The position numbers and the translations under genes were made by a program. The notes below the pieces were generated by a model. It searched no databases. It saw only the letters and a program-made list of their open reading frames with translations, and was not told the origin of the DNA. 12,525 bases of DNA from assembly GCA_009602725.1 (NCBI GenBank), contig WELB01000355.1, forward strand, positions 42,573 to 55,097, written 5' to 3'. This DNA is from Spirogloea muscicola. Lineage: Eukaryota; Streptophyta; Zygnematophyceae; Spirogloeales; Spirogloeaceae. Shown here one piece after another: positions 7,201-12,525 of this stretch (its first letter is position 1; every line of letters begins with the position of its first letter).

Positions 7201-9328
7201 GTTGAGGAGCCTAGACAACCATCCACTTCTTCCGAGGTGGGCAACCTTTTCATGTTTGTCTAGCAGTGCTTATAGAGTAAATGTTATTGGCTCGTTCAAT
7301 GTTTGCATACGATGAGATTGTAGCTGTGTGATATGAGTTAGCTGCTCTCGCTGTTTCTTGTGCATGCTTCTGAGAAGCATGCTTGCGAGGGTTGTGCAGC
7401 TCGGTGGAACCCCTGAAGTGCTGCGGAGAAAGGGCTACAAGCACCTGGTTGTTGTGAGCTCGCCATCAGGCAACCTTCAAGATCAAACACTGAGAAGTAG
7501 TCAGGACTCTGACAAGCTGGAGATTGAGATTCCTCTCTTGACGAGGAAGAGATTGAAGCGCCTGCGTCGAGTAAGGGACAGTCAACCAGCCCTGTACAAG
7601 AGCAGCAGTCAAGCTGTGGAGACAGACAGACTGCCATCTCTCACAACAAGTAATCTCACTAAGACTAGGCACTCCCCCCTTACTCAGCCTAAGGCTTGAG
7701 CTTGCTTTCAATGCTGACCTTGTCTGCATATATACGAGGAGGCTGCTGGAGTTGGACTATGCTCGTCTTGCTCGTTCGACACATTTCCACCTTGAGTGCT
7801 GAGTGCTGGAGGTGGCCAAGCCCTGTGCAACTGACTCAATGAGATCTCTGTGACAACAACAGGAAGTAATCACAGAAGATGCGGCAGGGAAGCTGCTCGA
7901 CACTTTTTTGATGAGGAAGCCGAGTGAGCTTCTTGTGCCTTGTTACTGTACTTGACAGTCAATGCAGAGAGGATACCAGGACTCTGAAAGTGAGCTGCTG
8001 CATATCAATCTGTTGGGCATGGGTTCAGCACCTGCCCATCAGGTGAATCTAATAAAGAGTTGGACTCTGAAGGATATGCTGAAATTTGAAGCTGTGACAA
8101 ACACCTTCGTGCAGAATATCCGATGATGCATCTTCTGAAGAGGACGAAGATGGAGTTGAGGAGCTGGCGGGCTTTATTAACGATGCCACGCCAAGCGAGT
8201 GTGCACCTTCAACTGACTCGAAGAGCAGCAGAGACCACCAAACGACTACAGCGATTGATATGATGGCAGTCTACAGGTCAGGATGCTCTAAGGTCCTCAT
8301 CCTGCAGCCTTCAGCTGTGTGTAACGAGCAGAGCAGTTTGAGCAGTGTGACTCAGTCACAGTGCCTGCAACAAGGTGATTCTCAGCGCACACATGATGCC
8401 CTTCATGAACACGTTGCTATTTGCTTTCAGGCGCTCGTTGCTCAGTCAGTCCCCGCTTGGGTCCGGGGAGGCTTCTCAAGGAAACCCCATCTTCAGCACA
8501 TCCCCCTGTCAGTTTGACAATCGCAATGCTTTCAAGTTGCGTTTTGGGAGACGCAGGCCCCCTGTGTCTTCACCTTCCTGTGAGGATACCAGAGCAGCTG
8601 AGCCAGGCAAAGCTGCTACTGATCTAGAGAAGGACGTAAGACAGCAACAAGATGAGCACTGCAAGAGGCTCAACACTGGTGGAGTGGACAAGGAGGACAA
8701 CAAGCACTCGGATGCTGGCTCAGTCTCCCTTCAGCAGGCAGGAGGTGCAAGTGTCATTCTTGAATTGGACGATGTAGTATTCCAACAAGGTCCACTAAGT
8801 ACCATCAAAGGGGCACTGGACAATCACATTACCGCAGCGCCCGATAGCAAACCAGCTCCCTCTACAAGTCAGGGCCACCTGCCTTCTCATGCTGCTGTGG
8901 ATGTGGCATCACTTGCCAGCCCTGCCAAGTGCACCCATGCATCAGGGAAGGTGAAGGAGAAGACGATGGGAGCTGGTGAAGTGGAGGCACTCACTTCTGC
9001 TGAAGGAGATGCACCCTGGACTTGGGGCCAGGATGCATCGACCAGACATCTGACAAGCGGTGCTTGGAGGTACTCTGCAGATGAGGCAGTGTGTGCAAGG
9101 CTCAACTTCGAAGCTATGGAATGTGAGACCAGCATCAAGTCAGACAGAAGGTTACCTGTATCTGCTCACACGCAGCTTGCACTCAAGCATATGCCTGCAG
9201 CAGGGGAAACGTGTATGCACTCTCCACCCGCACCCAACCGAAGAAATGTGTGGAAAGATGCAGCCAACTTCACAACTGCGTGCACTTGGAGTTGTGACCC
9301 CTCCTTCGACTTAGGCATTGATGAATAG
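759..9328 (+). CDS. FANCM: FANCM/Mph1-family DNA translocase (SF2 DEAH helicase), plant type, 24 exons
   Basis: ATP-driven translocase expected to remodel stalled forks and D-loops in the nucleus and, as in plants and yeasts, to limit crossovers. Proposed exons: 759-776, 910-1222, 1434-1577, 1771-1853, 1984-2098, 2376-2467, 2696-2750, 2965-3086, 3263-3379, 3620-3813, 3928-4094, 4240-4297, 4635-4702, 4819-4865, 4985-5170, 5369-5473, 5620-5976, 6147-6213, 6390-6958, 7081-7236, 7400-7649, 7863-7923, 8115-8276, 8431-9328. All phases agree, giving 1467 residues. Motifs: I PTGLGKT (136-142), Ia APTRPL (165-170), II DEAH (238-241), III TAT (269-271), IV around [11 protein letters not shown] (482-492), [12 protein letters not shown] (543-553), [10 protein letters not shown] (572-579). 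The hallmark [14 protein letters not shown] is FANCM-specific. The start MASFDD joins an FDWDAA block like plant FANCM. The end has no ERCC4 nuclease-like domain, as in plants and unlike human FANCM. Family call very sure; exons 1, 4, 15, 18-22 less so. Confidence 0.93.
1434..2750 (+). other. FANCM: FANCM exons 3-7: helicase domain 1 (RecA-like, ATP binding)
   Basis: Exon 3 completes [14 protein letters not shown] (the Q-motif region), followed by Walker A PTGLGKT and [11 protein letters not shown]. Exon 4 codes [11 protein letters not shown] (motif Ia). Exon 5 codes LLTGEV and [13 protein letters not shown]. Exon 6 codes [14 protein letters not shown] (motif II, DEAH). Exon 7 codes [10 protein letters not shown] (motif III). 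The order, spacing and wording follow FANCM of animals and plants closely. With exon 4 ending at 1853, the spacing from QQ in exon 4 to TG in exon 5 is 18 residues, as I recall for the human and plant proteins. All residues needed for ATP binding and hydrolysis in this half are present. Confidence 0.92.
2965..4094 (+). other. FANCM: FANCM exons 8-11: helical insert between the two RecA domains
   Basis: Exon 8 codes [17 protein letters not shown] and a charged tail, equivalent to human AVQQVITNLLIGQIELRS. Exon 9 codes a helical stretch ([20 protein letters not shown]). Exon 10 codes further helices, including [20 protein letters not shown]. Exon 11 codes SRVKNERD and [13 protein letters not shown], equivalent to human LKKLEEVVIEHF. 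This insert, typical of the Hef/FANCM/Mph1 branch, is a helical lobe thought to grip branched DNA. The exon 10/11 join uses donor GTATGT at 3814 and the second of two close AGs (acceptor at 3927). The first AG, at 3923, would break the frame. Confidence 0.85.
4240..5170 (+). other. FANCM: FANCM exons 12-15: helicase domain 2
   Basis: Exon 12 is only 58 bases. It codes [14 protein letters not shown] (motif IV; human ETRVMIFSSFRDSV) and is recognisable only because it rejoins in phase with exon 13, DIVHLLNKH...FIGQSHG. Exon 14 (47 bases) codes [11 protein letters not shown], matching the conserved GQTQKEQ-like linker. Exon 15 codes [26 protein letters not shown] (given here in two halves: [16 protein letters not shown] and [10 protein letters not shown]) and then [12 protein letters not shown], motifs V and VI. 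Both arginines expected in motif VI are present. Exon 15 is proposed to end at 5170 before GTCAAG; reading on gives a TAG a few codons later. Confidence 0.9.
5369..5976 (+). other. FANCM: FANCM exons 16-17: region after the helicase core, likely MHF-binding
   Basis: Exon 16 starts [10 protein letters not shown] and ends RRASPRM. Exon 17 continues [10 protein letters not shown], together giving the conserved SPRM-IP block found in plant and animal FANCM just after motif VI. From the GMEK start to PRM the spacing is close to that in human FANCM. Later, [13 protein letters not shown] and a [17 protein letters not shown] stretch match the plant order of TPAE...LAKYY and AFPHFQ...VMHSRQ. In vertebrates this zone binds the histone-fold pair MHF1-MHF2; the same role here is inferred from position only. 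Reading past the donor at 5977 stays open to a TGA at 6118-6120. Confidence 0.8.
6147..9328 (+). other. FANCM: FANCM exons 18-24: long, mostly disordered C-terminal region with short conserved blocks
   Basis: Residues about 748-1467 are rich in Ser, Glu, Gly, Gln and Asp and look disordered. Islands stand out. [11 protein letters not shown] (exon 21) is a basic cluster. [10 protein letters not shown] (exon 22) joins [16 protein letters not shown] and LAGFINDAT (exon 23). MMAVYR joins RSLLSQSP across exons 23/24. This run resembles a block kept in plant and fungal FANCM/Mph1 tails, and it supports joining 7923 straight to 8115. The protein stops at TAG 9326-9328 after [10 protein letters not shown]. 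No ERCC4 or helix-hairpin-helix end is present. Exons 18-20 rest on phase and splice sites alone and are the weakest part of the model. Confidence 0.7.
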
Positions 9329-10468
9329 AAGACGTTTGCTGCCAACTCACGTGACATAAGTCCCATGCTCACATGGTACGTTTTCAAGACCAGCTTCACC
9401 AATTGAACGGCTCGGTGCTTGAGCTGCCCTGTATATGCTGTGGACCGCATCCACTTTACGGAGCCTAATGGCTGACTGCACGTTTCCCTCCATCTACAGT
9501 ACATGTGCTTGGTCATGACAAGATTCATACCATGTTTTTGTATGTCTGGACCTTCTGCGTCTCACCTGTGAGCTCCTCAAACGTGTCAGGCGTTAAGCTT
9601 CATCGTGCCACACCTAGCTTGCGGATGTGCAGGCAACTGCATCTTGTAAGAAGGTATGCCCACCGTCATGCTTTTAGTATCTCTCTTTGCGGTACCTCTC
9701 TCACTGGTCAAGTCATAGCACGCATCACGCATCCGGAAGAATCACTGCTGATTTGTGTGTGATCCTTAAGTGCCTGCTAATTGTATGCAAGCCCAAAGAA
9801 CCTTCATCTGAGGCTGTACAGCAGCAAGCCGCCAGCGTTGTACCTGCTGTCATCATCCTATTTGGGTGATCAAGCAGTGAACTGTTGCCACGCAAAGTCA
9901 CAGGTGTGGAGCGAGGTTTTATGTTGAGGATCTAAAGATGGCCCAATCTGGCGTATCGGTACATTTGTGTCGCTCATAATCAGCCCCTAGGCCTCCCCCA
10001 GTCAAAAGCAAAGGTGACTCGTGGGCATTTCAGTGGTTGCATGCTGGCTTTTGCAATGCCTCATGATTTGTTGTGTGGCAACGGGTAGTTGTGTTGCATA
10101 TACTTGCAAGCCCAAGCCAATGAGAGATATTCTACTGCATGATAATCAGCACTGTCTGCAAAAGCAGCTTGGCCGGCATCCTTGCAAGCAGAGGTTGAAG
10201 ACAAACGACTGACTTCGTTCATGATGTCCACGACGTTGGCTGCAAAAGCCTGATGGAGTATATGCTTTCCACATGTCGAAGATGCTACTTATCCAGAACA
10301 TTTGCAAGTGCAACAGGCCAATGTTCAGGTCTGTGTGTATGCGACTGTCACATTCCCACAACAAGGCTCACTCTCTTTGAGAAAATTGTTATTATTATGC
10401 ATGGAGTGTGAGGTGACCAACGAGAAGGTGATGTAAGGAGGTAGTGAAAGGTTAGGTTGGGTTGATAT
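9329..10468. other. Space between convergent genes (both 3' UTRs); no gene seen
   Basis: This 1140-base stretch lies between the FANCM stop (plus strand) and the hydrolase stop (minus strand). I find no frame with recognisable domains and no pair of splice-compatible segments. TGTAA, the usual green-algal polyadenylation signal, occurs on the plus strand at 9644-9648 and 10432-10436. The first, about 316 bases after the FANCM stop, is the better candidate for its 3' end. GCAAGCCCAA occurs twice, near 9787 and 10107, which may be chance. I did not find a clear matching signal for the minus-strand gene. Confidence 0.55.
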
Positions 10469-12101
10469 TTAGGTAAGGAGATGGGTGTGGAACCAGTGCC
10501 GCATGGCCTCAAATGCATCCTCAGCATCCTCGTCCTCCTCAACAGAGCCAGGGTGGTGTGCAAAAGCATGGCCTCTCCCTTTATAGATCCGCACCTGCAA
10601 GTGAGCAGCAGGCTTCTACGAACTTATGGGGCAGCCAAAGGAAAGGCAATCAGTGGTCCTGATGCTTTTTGTCTGCGGTGCTTGAATGTTGACAGAACAT
10701 TCATTTGGTCAGTACCTGGGAGCCGGGAACCAGGGTTGCCAGCTTCTGAACTTCATTGACAGGTGACAAGTCGTCATTATCCCCAGTTATCAGCAGGAGA
10801 GGTGCCTTCCACCAGAAAAAGTGGGAATGACATCACAGGAACAAGGGGATTAGATTGGGCATTTGCAACCAGGTTCCGATGTGATGCACACACTTGCAAG
10901 CAGCGGCTATGAGTCTGATTGCTGACTGGAAACGAGTACCAGGGACAGACCTGAGACCGACTATATTCCCATATCCATGTTATCCCACGGCTTGTATATT
11001 TGAGGCAGCTGTGAAAGATTTGCATAAGAGACATGAGTTGCTTGAGCTCTGGAGGGGCCTGAGCTTTGGTCTGCTTACCCTGATTTGTGAGCCCAGCATT
11101 GTGTCAAAGCGCGTGCCATAAAAGATGGCGCCCGCGGAGAAGGTGCGACTGTCATCCCGTGCCAAGGTCTCCACAGCTCGGCCTCCTCCAAAGCAGAAAC
11201 CAAGCAGCCCCATCTTTCCACCCTAGTTGTCAAAAACAAATAGTCTGTGAATTGACGAGTGCGGCCCAGCTCGCCTGGAACATCTCATTTGCTGGTGGGC
11301 ATGCAGTGAATTGATGTGAGAGTGAGTTGACCTGAAGGACATCATCTCTCAAGTATGCACTAGAGGTGTCAATGTCAGCAGCGACTCTCTTGGACGTATG
11401 CTGGGCTCGCCAGCCTTCCTGCTCATCCTTTGAGCGACTTTTGTCCCAAGGGTCGCCCCGGAAGAGGTCTGGCACAAGAACGCTGCAAAATGGCGACGAG
11501 AAACCCATCAGCTGGCCACCACCAAGTACTTGGTTGTCACATCCACAGAGGGCGCACTTGCGCAAAGTGTTCGCCCTCACCTGCAGCACCCACCAGCAAG
11601 TGAGCTTGACTTGAGACAAGTTGCAATTGATTGCAGATGAGCACTCTGCTGTAGACGGGCCACACTTGCTGCTGCACCCATGACTACAATGCGGGGGAGT
11701 TCATAGGCTGGGACCTGTAGCCGTGACAAGAGAGGCGGTAGGCAAGGTCACGTGTGTCATTGTCCGCATGGCCGAGTATATCAGGAAGTAGTAGCACACC
11801 CGTGCCCGTGTCGTTTTTGCGAGGCTGAACCAGGTGCGCAGCGAACTTGTCCCTGAGCCGCAAGTGGAAGCGTGATGAGGGGGTGAGAAAGGCCGAGGCC
11901 AGCGGAGAAGGAAGAAGCTCTTCCAGGGGAGGCGATGGCTGTGAGAGGGCAGCCCAAAAGGTCCAAAGGTCATGGACAAGGTCTGAAGCGGCCGAGAAGT
12001 GCAAGCTACTCAGTAAGGCCGACTGACGACCAATTTGGCTGCTCAACAGCCCCTGGGCAGCAACGCACAACGGAATTCGCAAGTCGGAGGAAGGAAACCA
12101 T
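10469..12101 (-). CDS. Dienelactone hydrolase family protein (carboxymethylenebutenolidase-like), 6 exons
   Basis: Alpha/beta hydrolase of the DLH family. Its members open lactone or ester bonds (model enzyme EC 3.1.1.45); the true substrate in algae is unknown. Proposed exons in transcript order: 12101-12069, 11938-11715, 11482-11332, 11222-11079, 10805-10716, 10594-10469. They total 768 nt, or 255 residues plus TAA. Hallmarks: GVLLLPDILG and RDLAYRLSCHGY (exon 2), continuing in phase to VLVPDLFRGDPW (exon 3); nucleophile elbow GFCFGGG with Cys146 (exon 4); FYGTRFD; PLLLITGDNDDLSP with the catalytic Asp candidate 195 or 196 (exon 5); GRGHAFAH with His223 (exon 6). All three triad positions are filled. 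The first exon (MVSFLRLANSV, before donor GTGCGT) is tentative. A short Arg-containing hydrophobic start could belong to an organelle transit peptide. The length fits the family (roughly 230-260). Confidence 0.9.
11939..12101 (-). other. Tentative first exon and intron of the hydrolase gene
   Basis: The frame of the second exon stays open upstream of 11938 but meets a TGA near 12110 without any ATG, so translation must enter from a spliced first exon. The ATG at 12101-12099 gives MVSFLRLANSV in another frame. The donor GTGCGT (intron start 12068) and the acceptor CTCTCACAG (ending 11939) join the two in phase with a 130-base intron, a usual size here. Other donors in the same frame, such as GTTGAG or GTCGGC, would make a longer start. 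The exact N-terminus is unsure. Confidence 0.5.
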
Positions 12102-12525
12102 CAGCCTCGCTGAGCGCTCTTTGAGGCCGCCGAGCCAGTATCTGTCTGGGCTGGCCTGCTGGCAGTCGAGGGTGGGGGCGCGCGCAGCAGTCACCCGCCA
12201 GTGCCGAGCGCGAGCTCATTGCCGCTGACCAGCTCGCATTGCTCCTCGTCGGCGTCGGCGTCGGCGGCGCCGGCTGCGACGCGCCCCTCAGCCTGTGCGC
12301 CGCGCCGTCCTGCCGTCCTTGCTGCACCGGAGGCCAGGCGTTGAGCCGTCAGCAGTAGTGCCGGGAGCGGCGAGCGGCGGAAGGGGGGCCGACAGGCGCG
12401 TCTCGTGCGGCCGTTCCTGGCCGAGCCCCGGCGCCGCCGGATGGGCGGGAAGCAGGGGCGGGGGTGCAGAGGCGCACCGGGGCGGAGGGCCGGGCGCGCG
12501 GCGGCGGCACAGGCGGGAGCTGGGA
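12102..12525. other. GC-rich upstream/promoter region of the hydrolase gene; no gene supported
   Basis: This stretch is very GC-rich, with several short simple repeats, including GTCGGC repeated three times at about 12248-12265 and runs of GGC and GCG near 12480-12510. Open frames on both strands are low-complexity Arg/Ala/Gly/Pro and look like by-products of composition. It most likely holds the hydrolase promoter and 5' leader, and perhaps part of a neighbour beyond the edge. I see no clear TATA element. Confidence 0.5.

Noticed and set aside
7962-8126. Open stretch of 54 codons in intron 22 with GYQDSESE, which looks like an acidic FANCM tail exon
   Set aside because: No acceptor and donor pair includes it in the right phase between exon 22 (phase 2) and exon 23, whereas direct joining of 7923 to 8115 gives the expected FDEEAE-ISDD run.
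8260-8517. Plus-strand frame running from the end of exon 23 through intron 23 into exon 24
   Set aside because: It is the intron read-through in a frame that disagrees with RSLLSQSP; splicing 8276 to 8431 restores MMAVYR-RSLL.
9505-9762. 85-residue plus-strand open frame after the FANCM stop
   Set aside because: No recognisable domain, poor codon bias, and it lies in the expected 3' UTR with a TGTAA inside it.
1-12525. Search for mobile elements, CRISPR, tRNA, rRNA, toxin or defence gene clusters
   Set aside because: No terminal inverted repeats with target duplications, transposase motifs, regular spaced repeats or cloverleaf-like sequences were seen by eye; the window is explained by ordinary spliced nuclear genes.

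Overview
This window is eukaryotic nuclear DNA, most likely from a green alga. I place it near the Trebouxiophyceae or another chlorophyte, by inference. No gene of any length is an open prokaryote-style frame. Two genes can be rebuilt only by splicing, from many short exons joined by introns of about 110-340 bases. The protein encoded across 759-9328 reads most like plant FANCM.

Layout. Positions 1-209 hold the last coding piece of an upstream plus-strand gene that I cannot identify. Positions 210-758 are intergenic and 5' leader sequence: a pair of hairpin-forming repeats, a tandem 16-mer and a GTCCCC microsatellite, running into very GC-rich DNA. Positions 759-9328 (+) encode a FANCM/Mph1-type DNA translocase in 24 proposed exons. 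The coding length is 4404 nt, a whole number of codons, giving 1467 residues plus a stop. All SF2 helicase motifs are intact. Positions 9329-10468 separate two convergent genes and hold their 3' UTRs. Positions 10469-12101 (-) encode a dienelactone-hydrolase-family alpha/beta hydrolase in 6 proposed exons (255 residues) with Cys, Asp and His candidates for the catalytic triad. Positions 12102-12525 are its GC-rich upstream region.

The FANCM-like protein is expected to act in the nucleus on branched DNA (stalled forks, D-loops), in replication-fork repair and anti-crossover control. The hydrolase is a soluble metabolic enzyme. Nothing links the two functionally; they are simply convergent neighbours. 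The base composition is striking: both gene 5' ends sit in strongly GC-rich sequence, while gene bodies and introns are much more AT-rich.

I see no mobile element, CRISPR array, tRNA or rRNA, and no sign of a novel multi-gene system. The points most worth a second look are the complete algal FANCM with no ERCC4 end, the relaxed 5' splice sites shared by both genes, and the paired hairpin repeat upstream of FANCM. All exon borders are my own reconstruction from reading phase, splice consensus and recalled homologous motifs; no alignment was run.
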